This document shows, piece after piece, positions 40,201-52,957 of a stretch of 60,000 nucleotides of DNA (position 1 is its first letter; each line of letters opens with the position of its first letter). The position numbers and the translations under genes are program-made. Location of the stretch: contig NC_134026.1 in NCBI RefSeq assembly GCF_964204645.1, positions 4,032,001 through 4,092,000 of the forward strand. The letters are read 5' to 3'. Under the pieces are notes generated by a model. It was not told the origin of the DNA and searched no databases. It saw only the letters and a list, made by a program, of their open reading frames with translations. This DNA comes from Tubulanus polymorphus. Its lineage: Eukaryota > Nemertea > Palaeonemertea > Tubulaniformes > Tubulanidae.

Positions 40201-43200
40201 AATCAACAATCTTTATTGTTATTTTGAAACGCCGATATCGATGACGTAGTGCACGACGACTCACACGGAACCATACTAGTTATCAATCAATGTATATAAG
40301 CATCATTGTAACTGTTTTTACGGCGTCAAAAAGACTGTGTACGCAAACTTCTTCTAAAAAAGGGATTCAACTAAGAAACAATAAATTGCTTCACTGCGTA
40401 TTGAAAACTCTACCAACGGCATATTAGATTTCTGTGTGTCATCTAGATCAACGACGAATAGGAAATTATGTCAATATCACCGCTACGATGATCAATGAAT
40501 GTGAAATATATCAGCGCGTTCTTCTCTTATAATGAAACATCACTCTCAAGATATGAATGCGTATGTGCGCCTTTTACCGGCTCGTTGCCAGGCCTATCAA
40601 ATACACACAGAATTCGTCGTTCGTCTCTAATTCATGCCTTACTATCGTCTCATATCGTTCCTCGTGTTTCGGGCGTGTTTTTGATACGCCTTACCATCGA
40701 ACTCTGTCAGTCGTGATCGCTACCCAACTGAGGCGCAAAGACCACGGATGTGTTGGATCGATTAACAGTCATTTCAAAACACGAAAATGAAACCGTAACG
40801 TCTATTGAATGTATTTCCGTCAGTCACTTGAATCGAGAAAATAAAAACTATACATGCTGCATATAATCCCGTCGAACAATACGTAACCGTAGCTTTTCTA
40901 CTTCCATTAACTTAATTTCCTTATCGGAAAAGGATTTTACGCGCTACACTAATAAAATGCCTTGAAATATATTCTAAGCAGACTGTTAGATAATTAAACG
41001 GTGCTGTTTTTGCATGGCTGTTGAATTTATATTAAATCTGAAGTGTTGCATGGAGTTGAATCGAATCGATCATTTCCTCATTGATAAATGTGTGAAATAT
41101 ATATTGAAAAAGGTGCCGCTGGTGCTATTTCCTGTACATAGAACAGCGTAGGATGGATATAACATTACTCGTCTTAACCGCGGTCCTTTGGGGGCGGGCC
41201 ACGGCGGTCGGTGACGTTACAAATGGTTCGGGTTAACGCTGTATCACGTAAACGCAACGCGTGAGAAGAACTATACGCACCATTCAATCCTCATCATTAA
41301 CGATATATTCCGCGTGGCCGTTTTATGCTTACGATCACACGATTTTAACTGCTCTGGGAAACGTTTACCGGGCAACATATCGAGAGAACTGATTTCCCAG
41401 CGGAGCAATTACTACAGAACCTACAATACACATGTTCTGACCAAACAAGTAACTTGGGATGTAACTTTCGGTTCGCTAGTTCACGAGGAAATGTATCGGG
41501 CTTAGGAAGAATAGGTATCAGTGGATCTAAACACCTAATGAATCCTCATTAGTATGTTCTCTTAAGTATGGGACAGAATAATACACTGACGCGGAGTTCA
41601 GTATTATGTACTCGTTGAACTACGGTTCAGCGACATCGATCACTTGGGACGGTTGTCAAGAACTCATTCTCCCCATTGATAAATATTGTATCCATCTTTA
41701 TCATTCGTCGCTGATTTTATCAAATTTCGTTGCCTCGATTACCTATTCAAGATGGCTGCGGCTATTCTATAAATCAATGTTACGCGCATGTGATTTGTTT
41801 CACGGAGAAAAACTAATAAACACGCTTTCATAATATACGTAACCCACTATAGTAACTGTTTGTAAACAAGCAAATTATCGCAGTTCATTGAATAAACAAT
41901 TTTTTGTTCGGAAAAAATCAACCTCAAATCTCGGTAATTTCATTCATAGATTTATATATCCTATTTACTATTTCGATTGCAGGCGACTTCAAGAACCGTA
42001 TGACATGTTTGGTATGCTGTAGAAAACAAGACTTAAATAACTGCCGGTAAGTTCATGCGTTTTTTTAATCCGATGATAATAAGGAAATTGTATGATCACG
42101 TGAGAAAGAAACCGTAAGAGAATCAGTCGGTGCAATAGGATAGTAGTATGACGCAGAAGTTCAAATGCGTACTCTCTTATCAAAAATATTTGGCACGTAA
42201 TCAACACCCCACCCTTTCTGTTCAGACGGCGATATCAACAGCTTTTCGGCGGTTGTTTTGTTTAAATGGGGGTACCATTAACGCTAGTCTGACTAGCGTA
42301 GACTCTGCAGTGATCCGCCAGGTTCGCTAGTGGCTCTGGGCTAGCGCGCTTCAATTCCTTCTACATTTCAATTAAAATTCGATTCGTTTTTCCTCATTAG
42401 ATCTATACCGTAGAAAGTGAATCTCATATCTACCCGATAAATTGTTTGGTAAGTTCCGGTTTTGGAAGCCTAAAGACCAATTTTCACTACGAATAACGCG
42501 GTGAATATTGGCGAATTGTCGCGCCATCTGGCGAGTGTCGATACCCCATTAGAGCAATTTTGAGTATTTTTAGAATATAGGCGTTCATGCTGTAATTACC
42601 AATCGAAAGAGTGGTATGAAAGTTCGACACTTGTTTTTGTAGTGTCTCACTTGCCTAATAACCGACGTGATTATCGAATCGAGTTTTCAGAGAGAATGCG
42701 CTGCTTAGCACATTGAAGTGGTTCAATTTCATATGCAACTAGATGCCGTTGTTATCGATATCCGACGATACGGTGCGATAAGTTCTTATTAACCCCGACC
42801 CCAATAATTAATAACCGCCCGTCTGTCATTAACGTCACTTGCACGCAGATCGCGAAGATTACAGACCGAGGGAGGTAAATCGCCCCGTCGAGTACTAATG
42901 CTAGTGTAGTCGATCGCAGTCTTGCATTTCCTATCAATGCATTCGATCATGTATTAATTAAAGTGAGATCATCGGGAGTTCCATTGATCGTTTTCGTCTC
43001 ATTTCAAGCGTTCGCCGTTCACCATTTTAATCTATGTACGAGTATTGTAAAACGACAGTAGTTCGAGTTTGAATATATTTCACGGAGATCAAAATAGGCT
43101 ATACACAGAGAAAACCAACATGAAAAGAAATTAGAATTGATTAATGTCGTTAATATGATAGATAGTTCGTTAGTTGATAGATTGTTGAGTCGCCATCCGA

Positions 43201-43518
43201 CTACGTAATGAGATGATTGAATTCTATAGCACTTTTCTCGATTATAGGTTGCTTCTCGCACCTATATTTAACTATTGCATTTTATCTGAACTGTTATTCA
43301 GCTGGATCGATCTATCGTTATTGTATATTCAGACCCATATCCTTCATAAAATTGACTTCTGTAATTTGAGCCAGTTTGGACATACAATGTCCCATTGATT
43401 TTTCCTTAGTTGATTCGCGATTACGCAGAATACATATGGAAAATATCATTCATGAAGTAAAGACCCTCAACATAATGAAAAATCTAGATGCGATTTGGAC
43501 GTTTCGGCCCAAGTCTAT
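40201..43518. other. Unannotated stretch
   Basis: No gene supported. Small items are a GC-rich patch at about 41180-41215, a YY1-like CAAGATGGCTGC at 41748-41759 and a perfect palindrome at 42281-42299. Open frames at 40.5, 41.3 and 41.6 kb are of chance length. Confidence 0.4.
42281..42299. repeat. Perfect 19-bp palindrome
   Basis: ACGCTAGTC, T, GACTAGCGT: nine-base arms around a single T. Possibly a dimeric protein-binding site; nothing else supports a function. Confidence 0.5.
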
Positions 43519-43852
43519 CATCCTCCCTCGGCGGGGATTCGAACCTGATGGCATTGCCGCTAGACTCAGCCACGGCACAAAACCGAAACTAGTCCAGTGC
43601 GCAGGTACATGCGCAGGTTTGCCGCGCGAAAACTTGTGGCGCCAATCAGATTGCTCGTTGTTTAATTGCCGAGGCAAATTTCAGGGGAAAACTAAATGGA
43701 AAACCTTAAATGGGCTTAAATGGGATATCTAATCAGCTAATAATGATATCGTCTAAACTGTGCATGTAGCTGCGCGCTCGGGCTAGTTAGCAGGGTTTCC
43801 ACACCGCGTCGAGTCTCGATGCCATCAGGTTCGAATCCCTGCCGAAAGGATG
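43519..43852 (-). mobile_element. Long-TIR element with tRNA-like boxes in both arms, copy 2
   Basis: This copy is inverted relative to the one at 36431-36769: its reverse complement aligns end to end with copy 1. Shared blocks include GGCAGGGATTCGAACCTGAT, GATGGCATCGAG, TTAGATATCCCATTT versus ATCAGATATCCCGTTT, TGAAATTTGCCTC, and ACAACGAGCAATCTGATTGG. The left arm carries a B box read on the minus strand (GGTTCGAATCC, 43546-43536) with an A-box-like TGGCTGAGTCTAGCGG about 27 bp before it. The right arm carries GGTTCGAATCC at about 43829-43839 on the plus strand. The termini are CATCCTCCC and GAAAGGATG. Flanking nonamers (CAAGTCTAT and GATTCTGCG) do not match, so the target duplication is lost or the ends are altered. 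Confidence 0.72.
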
Positions 43853-45881
43853 GATTCTGCGGGACATTTTTAAACATTTAATGTATCTCATTATATCTTA
43901 TCGGTTTTTACTGATCAATATGATGTTAGACAGTCGCTTGTCTGTGGAGACCAACATGGTTACAAAGACGTCTTTCATAGCATTCTCGAATTTAAAAAAA
44001 CGTGTTAAGTATCAGACTCAGTAAAGTAGACGAATCCGTCTATCCTTGGCGTCGGGCGCTAATTATCGAATGCGCGCGGGTTTTTTCTTATTTCGGCACC
44101 CATATGTCACGTTAATCCTGGCATTAGTTGGCTGGTGGTCACCATCGGTGATTGATGTTGGAAATTCTGCCATCGCCATAATTGAAAACGCGAGACGGAC
44201 GTTATTATATCGGGTCAGGGGTAATGCCCCGCTGCAGATGCCTTCGATGAATGATTGGCGTTCGTTCGTGGCCAATTGAAGCTTAGTGGATGGCCATCTA
44301 TTTCAGTCGAATACTAAACGTCGTCCAACAGCCGAATTGTGTCTGAATTTGTCACGCGATAGCCCTTGTTTTCGCGCACTAGATAAATGAATGCTCGCAT
44401 CTTTTGCATTTTGATAAGTTATACGCGAACATGGCTGTCAAGGGCTATTTATTCCGACTGTAAATCCCCATATTTAAGCCCCTTACAACCGCCAATTCGT
44501 ATGCCGATCAACATTGCAAGTGGCGCTGGCGGTTTTTTCAATGACGAATAATCCCCTGGTGTTTTTATAATGCTTACGCATTTTTTTTTCTCTCGTCGCA
44601 TCTGTGAATCGGCAATCGCTACATAATTTACAACTAGATATCGGACCTGTATTCCTTATCCGACGACACTCGCTGCCATACAGACGAAATGATGAATTCG
44701 CGATAATGATTGTCTTCGCATTAACAAATCAAATAAAATGTTCAAACAAAAATATGCACGGCGCGTAGCGAGAATTCCCGAAGACGTTGAAAATCTGCAG
44801 CACGAGTTTGATATGACAGAGAAATTAGAATTAACAGAATGTGTGCGCGTTGATGATAAACAATCACTCAAGCGTGACACATTTCTACATTTCGCGTGTG
44901 ACTGTATCATCGAAGCTCCGCCGAACGTTATATTTTGAATTTATCAATTTACCTCGATTTCTCGCGAGCAAATCGATCAATTAGACGAACGGCTCAGCTC
45001 GTATACGGATAGGTTTCCTCTGAAATCCAAGACAAAAGACATTACGCTAGATGCCGAGCGTTTGTATTTGTGACAGGGAATATTTCGAAAACGTTAAGTC
45101 GGCGACAACATGTCATTGTCGCCAGTTATTAACATCGGAATCGCGTGATTCTTGACTATCGCTAGATTCGTTTTTAGCCGGCGGGGTAATGCGGGACGTA
45201 AAAACCGTAACATGCATGCCCATTTCAATTCTGTCCCTTAATATGATAAGTGAATTTCAATTAATACGGCATTATATCACAATAAACATCTTACCGAAAT
45301 TGCTCAGCCGAGAAATGGGATTTTTTTCGAAGCGAAGAAACGTTTCCACGCTATCAGCGATGGTTCCGTCGTAGAAAACGTGAACAAAATGAAATTTCTG
45401 GCAATGGAATCATTCCGGAGATGAGATTTCAGTGCAAAGCTGTTGCCAGAAATTTCTATATCGTATTTTTATTTCATACAGAAATATACAAAGTGTCTGA
45501 TATTGTGGAAAAAAGCTAGTTGGAATTCTCCTCCTCGAAAACGAATTGTGTGCGATATAAGGCGCTCAGCTCTTCTAGAGCCGCTGCTCCAAACGTCAGA
45601 GCTCCGCACGACGCGGGATTATTATCAATCAAACTCTGTCAAAATCTCACGACTTGAAGGTTCGTAATGAACCATCCTGCACATCGTCAACACAGAAATA
45701 AAGCCGCTTTGCTCTATGCTGGCAGATCAACGAAACGCTCATTATATCTGTGAAATATCTGAGCGAAGTTTTTCGACTCCAGTTCATACGTTTTCATTCG
45801 ACGGCAAATTTGAGTACAATGTAATATGAAATTGTGAGAACGATCGCACATGCCGATTATCATGTTGATTTTTATAGAAAC

Positions 45882-45895
45882 GTTGCCATAGTAAC
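45882..45895. promoter_or_regulatory. X-box (RFX-type) match GTTGCCATAGTAAC
   Basis: Fits the RFX consensus GTHNYYATRRNAAC at every constrained position. RFX factors act at promoters of ciliary genes in animals. No gene start is identified nearby, so function is unproven. Confidence 0.3.
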
Positions 45896-48134
45896 GGGCT
45901 CGTAAACCTTGGTCATAAGATAATTCTCAACAATAATAATGACTAAACTTTAACGAGGCTGCGCTCGAATTTCGGATTTTTGCGGATGGCAGGTTTTCGC
46001 GAGTGAGATGCGTAGTTGAAATTATTCACGTCGATTGTGACTTCATTTCCGATTCGCATTCAAGTTTCGGGTCACGGAACTTGGATGGGGTCGCGTGCGA
46101 TTATCTTTTTTAAATCTCCGTACGCTCGATGAAATATTTACGTTACACGTTACGAATAGATTATGATATGAGCTAGCTGTCAGCTGAGAAGAGGATAAAG
46201 CCATAGTGCGCGAGCGCATATTAAGATCAGATACTTTCCATTGAAGAAGCGTCGCATATAGTCGCTTGGTGAAGTGGTTTTATGTGACGTTGCCAGTTTT
46301 GACAGTTCGGTCACGATCTGAAGAGTCATCGGTGAACTTGATGGGCGTAATCGGGCCGTGTGTCGTACGGCGTTTTATAGGTCCTTACATGGCGGCTTAA
46401 TTAGGTATGGCTACTTGGCAAGGGGATGTAGTACGACAAATCTTATGTTAGTGGATCCGCGCCGTTGGAAGTCAGACAAGCGAGGCGCGTAGACATCTTC
46501 TTCATCCATCCCCCCTAAACTAATGATAAGATCGATCGAACGATTCTGGCAGATTCGTTGTTGACACGGTCTGCAAAAAGTATATGACATTCTCATTTAG
46601 ACGCCACGTAAACAAAGTGTTGTTGTCTGTAATATGCGTGTTTATTTTCAAAGCCTCCAGTAGCTTCCTCGCAGCGATGCGTGGGAACATCATATGAAAA
46701 CTTTCTCCTGTTACCGGCTTGATTCGTAAACGATTTAGATGGATTCGAACGGTGGTGATATTGATATTTAGTCAGCTAAGACAAATAGTCGCCTTCGGTC
46801 GTTAGTCATTCAAATGATGGTCGTCCGGCACATTATCGAAGTGTATTCACGGTGAAAGGTGTAATTGACGATTTGGGATAAATAGCCCGTAGAACGGGCG
46901 TTATCGTAGCTCGCATTGAGCGAAAATGTCGTTACCCAGGCCAGGAGTTTAGTGAATGATTCTTTAATATTCCAGATCTATTCATTCGTGTTGATGATCA
47001 TACATAAAGTAAACGTCATATTCCCATTGCGTCCGACGACAATCTTTCTACCGATACCATTTCGAATAAACCCGCCACAGTTTTAGGAACGGCAAGAAAT
47101 CCAATTTATTGTCTTATCAAATGAAGCATGTTATAAGTCATCGTATATTTATTCTGTATAGCCAGGTGAATTGTGCTTTTATCGTCACTTAGGACTGATG
47201 GAAATGCTGTGAGGCATTTGGTTTCCTCGGCTTCTACCGAGTCAGTTTCATTATTATCATTATTGAACTTCACTTTACAATGCATTTAATGTAACGTCGT
47301 GGATATGAGTCTTTACCCTACGTTTTTTTTTTGTTCGCACTTTTCTGGTTTTGCTTTCGCATCAACACAGCGGTGACGAAAATGTCAAAGGCTCATATCT
47401 GGAATGATTTTTTTTTCTCGTGTAAGTCGACGATGAAACCCATTGGGGAGAGAAATAGTCATCAAAACCACCTTTTTCCAGAAAGACTCCATGTTCGTTC
47501 GCGGTGTCGTCGCGCAGATTCAAGCCGGCTTTCCTTTGAAATGCATCCTAAATCACCACCTTTCTCAGTTTGCCGCGATTCCGTTTTATCTTGGCGCTGA
47601 CTAAAGGCGAAGACACGAAAAGTACACCGCGATATCCATTTCAATCATTCAAATGACACTTAATAATTCCCCGCTAGTACGAGATAATGTCACAGTTCGA
47701 GCGGCTTCATTTGTTTAATTTTTCAAAAATGTATGGTTATTTTTGTCTGAATCGGGCGACTATCAATTACCAATTGTGAAGACGTTCGGACTTTTTCTTT
47801 GAAAATTGTCAACGTCCAAGTTGGGAAAGTATTTCAAAGTTCTGAATGAAATTCAATATTTTTCATTTCATGAAATATTCATTCATTTCTAATTTCAACG
47901 CTTTTCGATTCGTTCAGTTTCATTCTAAAATGAGACTACATGCGGCAGCGAATTGTGTAATCAATATTATTTTGTTTACTCCTACTGTATCGTGGAGATC
48001 GATCATGTTTTTCTTGATGTTTGTTTTTTGCTATTTTGGGTGTTTGTTGGGGTGCGATGATAAATCGTTATTTTATGTACGCGTTAATAGTTTGTCATCA
48101 TCGTTTTGACCGCCTCCGGGTACGTGTGTTTTCA

Positions 48135-48142
48135 TGACGTCA
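48135..48142. promoter_or_regulatory. CRE-like palindrome TGACGTCA
   Basis: Exact CREB/ATF consensus octamer without a recognised promoter. Confidence 0.2.
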
Positions 48143-49258
48143 GCAATTACGGATCGAACTCGTCGAGGGGTGATTACCCTTCTATTCGATCTGTTAAATC
48201 ATAATGCAAATGAATTGTTTAATTTCTCCGAAAACAGTTGCTGGCCGTTGATTCACACATCGTTGGCAAAATGACACGTAACGAGAATGGATTTCTACCG
48301 AGTTTCGAAGTTTTCTTCGAGCGCTTTCTAGTTTCATATGTCTAGGAACGATGCTGTCGCACGGAGAGCGATGACAGAGGCTAAAATTCATGAAGGGCAT
48401 GAACGAAAATAGAGAAATTAGATAATGATACTGGAATTGAAACGAAAATGGTGTAATTTTAAATGGAAAATGGCGTAATTATTTCATCCGTTCGTGATTT
48501 GTTTAATAACATTCTTTTAACGAAATTTCGGTAACCTGTGAAGAATTGGCGACATCGATGATAGAAGATTATTGATAAATTTGAGAAATCGTCAAGTACA
48601 ATGTGGCAATGATTTGTTTAGGATCGTCGTGTTATGATTTATCCTACGCTAATGCCACCCTTGCCATTCGTGCTTTACGTCAAGTAATCTGCCGACAAGT
48701 GGAATCGAACATTCTCTCAAGATTTCTTATTGATAGCGTGTGGTTGCGCGATCAAAAATGACGACCAGTCAAGCACTTATTGCAAACATCCAATAAACGC
48801 AAAATCATGCTTAATAAGGTTCAGTCGTTTGAAGTCTGAGGATCCCTGGTCGGAAATCCATTATCAATGGCCAAACCTAGCGTCGATCTACTTGGCACAA
48901 AATGAATGCGCGCGACAGTGAGTCTTGAGAAAAGGCATACATAATTAGTCTTAATGGCATACGACGATAACTCTTACCACGTTCAGAAGTGCAATATATG
49001 TGATTCCCCCCATGCTGTTTCTTCTATGCGTGGGTACACTAACCATCGGCCACAGCAAAAATCGACCCGTATCTGAATGGAAAATCTTCCGACAAGTTGT
49101 TCGAAAAAAGTAGCCGGTTACGTTATTTTGAATTTCGAATTAGTATAAAAACGTTGATATCATCTACAATATCAATTTCATATTATGTGACTGTATGATC
49201 GAAGACGAATTCAGTCGGAATATAGCACACGTTCAGCAATTTTACCTGAATAAACGCC

Positions 49259-49272
49259 GTTTCCATGGAAAC
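49259..49272. promoter_or_regulatory. Perfectly palindromic X-box GTTTCCATGGAAAC
   Basis: A full match to the RFX consensus and a perfect 14-bp palindrome, the form favoured by RFX dimers. No nearby coding start is recognised. Confidence 0.32.
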
Positions 49273-50000
49273 AAGGTAAAGGGAGTTTTTATTATCTTGT
49301 ATGGCGAGGGACTCTGACGATAATTCAAACCTAGTAACTGCAGAATACCGTGTATCCCGTTTCCTATTCAGTTATATACAAAATAATGTGAAAAACGTTT
49401 GGCAAAAACTTCCCCAGCCCCATCCTTATCTGCACAACGAGTGTCAACGTATAAATGTGACTAAAAATCAATAGCTTCAATGCGTGGAGCGAAATTGGAA
49501 ATTTCATGAGACTTATCACCGGTTTTAATCACTGACGAATAAAAATTCTGGCAGGTTTCCATAGAATCTCTATCGGATTTTTAATAACAATATTTTCTAT
49601 ATCAGTCGATTAGTTTCGACGAATGAAATAGGAACGTGTCTCGTGGGAATAATCATGTTTTGAAAAAAACAATTCTCTGATTCCTAATGTTCATTAGTAT
49701 GATGTGATATTTCACACTTGCTAATTTTGATGACATAATCCATCAGGCAAAACGCGTCGTAAATCTGTAGCGACGAACAATTGATTCATAATACAGTGAA
49801 ATTGAATGTCGTTTTTTTATCTTCCAATTTCGGATGGTATTGAATTCGTATGCATATGTTTTTGAAATTAATATCTCTCGTTTAAAGCTTTTAACATTTC
49901 GTGGACAATTTTTTAGAAATTATCTGCACATGCCGTTAAAGAAAACGGGCAATTTTCGTTGAAAATGTATCATTGTGCGGCTGTGGTCTTTTAAAGCCCC

Positions 50001-50070
50001 ACGCAAACGACACAAGGAAACATTCGGAAACATGGTTCTGTCCACTGTTGCCGTGTTTCCCTGCATCGTG
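50001..50070 (-). mobile_element. Fragment related to the foldback element at 56.24 kb
   Basis: On the minus strand the order GCAGGGAAACACGG, AACAG, GGACAGAA, CATGTTTCCGA, TGTTTCC and TGTGTCGT matches 56256-56327 nearly base for base, with one internal deletion of about ten bases. The flanks (CAAACGACACAAGG side) continue weakly. No terminal AGCCCAACGCG is present, so this is a partial or diverged copy. Confidence 0.65.
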
Positions 50071-50146
50071 TTTACCCGAGATTTACCCAATCAACTTTTC
50101 AGCACGAAATTCATGGAATTTATGAATACATACTTTCTAATGAAAT

Positions 50147-50533
50147 ATGATCTTTTCTGAAATTTTCTTAACTCGTGAATTGAAAATATTTGCAAATGAT
50201 TTTAATGAATTGCACGACTATTTACACGTGGAAAACGACCAATTCCGTAGATTTGACTGCCGATCACACGAATATATCTGTACTTGTAAGGGACACCAAA
50301 TCAAACCAAATCAAACGAAATCTACCACCAATCAAATGAATAGCTTGGTCAATCCATATAATATTTTAAGATGCAAGAAAGATACAAAAGTATCTCACCG
50401 CTCGAGAGGTCGAGTTACTTCACGAGACAATGAAGTAGCGCGCCTACACGAGGATATATATCGAGAATATTCTTCCGTGTCGACTGTTGCCACAACTCGG
50501 ATGGCATCGTTGTACGCATTCATATTCCTTTAG
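50147..50533 (+). other. 128-codon open frame of uncertain status
   Basis: Open from ATG at 50147, with a stop immediately upstream, to 50533. It is hydrophilic in its second half (SHRSRGRV, EVARLHEDIYREYSS), with no domain I recognise. The region includes a CCAAATCAAA direct repeat (about 50294-50315). At roughly half an expected chance occurrence per window for this length, I do not call it a gene. Confidence 0.12.
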
Positions 50534-52603
50534 GCAATTAATAACCACGTGTATGATGCCTTCTCACCGGGGATCAAAGGGTAACATTCTTGGTTAGGTT
50601 TATCGTTAGGGTAACCTATGACAAAGTTCGGACTATGATTCCTGCCAATATTTGTTGACCACGCATCTGTCGGAAGTAACATATTTCTTGACTTGTTTTC
50701 CATTTTCTAGCGTGTGACAGTTCCGACTTTGATGCGTCCCGTTATTAGAAAATGTTGCTTGTCACTCACATCTATATATGCACGATATCGCTCGTATCTG
50801 ATATAAACATGATTCGCATACTAGAAATTGTCAGGTACGTATTCCGTTCACCCAGTCCTGGCAGTGTGGCTGTCTCCACAGTGTATCTACGTTGCTCTAC
50901 GATCCTGTGTAACCACCATCTGTGGTACATCAGACACTAAGGTTCTTGGTGAAGTATTCCGATGCCTCGGCCAAATCTGACTTATCCCTTGGACCGAATT
51001 CAATACCATTCAAGAGGTCACACATAAATGACGTCACGCCACTTCCGCTGAATGTGGACGTACCGCGTAGTACAGCATTGGCTATAGAAATGCGGTATTG
51101 ATTAATATAACGAGAAAAAAATGTCGGTAGAATTTGAGAAATCTAGCTGTGAGCGGGTGCACAAATAATAAGTGTAATGTAAGTTATATACACATACCAG
51201 AATAATATTACGTAAAATAGACACGAATAAAATGAAACGGAATATTAGTCTCAGTAGACATTATGCATCATTACATGTATATCTAGACGCGTGCAAGCAT
51301 ATACGCTGAACTCATCAACCCAGCTAATGTTTCGCTTTTTACACCAATTAGTGACGCCCAATAATCCCGTTGGCATTCTTCAAACAATCTGGAAGTAATA
51401 TCCATCTCGCCTAGCAATATAAGTCCATCAAGAGAGTGGGCTGATTGCGAACATATTTACATTGTCGGTATGAAAAAGTGGTAGACCCCTTCTGTATTAT
51501 ATACTAGCTGTACCTAGATTATTCTCGCGTCGATGATAAATTTGTCGATTGTTTGCGAAAAATGATTTACGCTACTGGAACCTAAAAATCAAGCTATGAC
51601 TACTTGACTCATCCACTCGAATGCAACTGGATGGCTCGTTAAACTAGGTGGGCATAGAACGACCAGGTGTGTATCGGTGAGATTGGGATCTGTCCAGCGC
51701 TGATTTGTATATAATATAAGAATTCTAAAAGTGAAGGTTATTTTTCGCTAGATCCCTACACTTGCTTAGTATCGAAGCTCTGTTGTCCGTGGCGATTAGT
51801 TGATTTGTAGTATCCATATCTCCATTGCATCATTTTCTTGTCAACTTATCCGGATTCCTGAGCGAGTGTCATGCCATTATGCCGAGTATTAATTAGAAAT
51901 GAAGTTGTCTAAATTTCCTGCGTCATGTAATTCACAACGAAAGCTTCAATTGACCTCGAGTCAGTAGTTGGTCGTATTGGTTGTCGCAGTGTTTGGCCTT
52001 CGTGTGTCAGCCATCGTTAGCCAGGATTTTCCGCAATATCGCTTTTGGTCACTTCGTCGTCGAAGTGAGCCTAGTATTATTGACCGTAATTGTGAACATG
52101 GAAAGAAAGGAGGGAATTATGGATTCGGGGTTTACAACAAGTTCACATTATGGATGGCCTTTTTCTCAAAAGCAATTTTTCATGGATCCCATGTTTCATT
52201 GGCCGATTTCATTAGGGGATCGTGCACTTGTTGACTCGAATCTTTAAACGATGTCTAAATCCAACGTCGACTACTCAGCCGAATGAAAGCTATTGTGTTT
52301 TCCAGTTTAATCTTACCCAGACACTTCAGTGGCAACGATGGACAAACACACAGTCTCACTTAACGTTGCTTGTCTTTGTTTGTCTTTTGTGTGCCTTGTA
52401 ATCCTGAAAGCATGATATGATACCGCCTTGTATTCGGTCTTTTTAATTAACTCGCTAAAACATTCTTCAAAGCCGTCTCAAGTGACTGTAATAAGATTAT
52501 TCGCGCTTATTATATCTACTATCATCTGTTGTGGTTTACACGACCCATTATCCATTATTCCGGCGATAAAAAATTCATCGTGGTATAGGCGTCCCCTAGT
52601 ATT
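50534..52603. other. Unannotated stretch
   Basis: No gene supported. A CRE octamer lies at 51029-51036. Two overlapping 88-codon frames at 51.97-52.25 kb are in different frames of the same strand and resemble nothing known to me. Confidence 0.4.
51029..51036. promoter_or_regulatory. CRE-like palindrome TGACGTCA
   Basis: Exact CREB/ATF consensus octamer without a recognised promoter. Confidence 0.2.
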
Positions 52604-52957
52604 ACGGAAGCAATAAGGGGCCTCTAGTTGTCGCGTGCCAACATCGTGCGTGCTGACAATATGTCGACATATCGCGATATATCGTGTCAGGTAGACATAA
52701 ATATGTTGACATCTTGCGACTTTTTGATAACTTGTTTCGTTTTGTCGACCATTTTCCTCGTGACAAGTCGACATATGACATGACAATGAGTTTCAAGTCG
52801 TCATATTTCTGGCCTCTTTATCTTACATTTTGACGTGTCGTCAAATGTCGTTACTTCACGAGGAAAATTGTCGAAAAAACGAAGATACGTCGAAATAGTT
52901 ATGTCGACTTAACGCGATATAGCGCGATATGTCGACATAATGATGGTACGCTTCCGT
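52604..52957. mobile_element. GTCGAC-rich foldback (MITE-like) element
   Basis: The outer ends pair as ACGGAAGC (52604-52611) and GCTTCCGT (52950-52957). The main arms, about 52657-52770 and 52850-52945, are imperfect reverse complements containing TATGTCGACATATCGCG, then GTCGACATAA-like words, then TTTTCCTCGTGA. The left side has an additional block, GGGGCCTCTAGTTGTCGCG (52617-52635), that is missing on the right. TATGTCGAC-type words recur several times within each arm. It is non-coding; the minus-strand frames of 64 and 102 codons across it are incidental. Such hairpin-rich GTCGA elements are, to my knowledge, common in invertebrate genomes, but I cannot name the family. Confidence 0.72.

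Larger units (their letters stand above)
43853..50000. other. Long unannotated stretch
   Basis: No gene supported. A Glu/Lys-rich frame at 44738-44938 reads somewhat protein-like but is of chance length. Regulatory-type matches are X-boxes at 45882-45895 and 49259-49272, a CRE octamer at 48135-48142 and a YY1-like ACATGGCGGC at 46388-46397. A small GCCCGT-AGA-ACGGGC stem lies near 46887. Confidence 0.4.

Noticed and set aside
43376-43732. 118-codon frame with RRGFEPDGIAARLSHGT
   Set aside because: Antisense tRNA-like arm of the second element copy, a common false protein in animal annotations.
44738-44938. Glu/Lys-rich 66-codon frame starting MFKQKYARR
   Set aside because: Stop-to-stop length (about 79 codons) is expected many times by chance and no splice or start context supports it.
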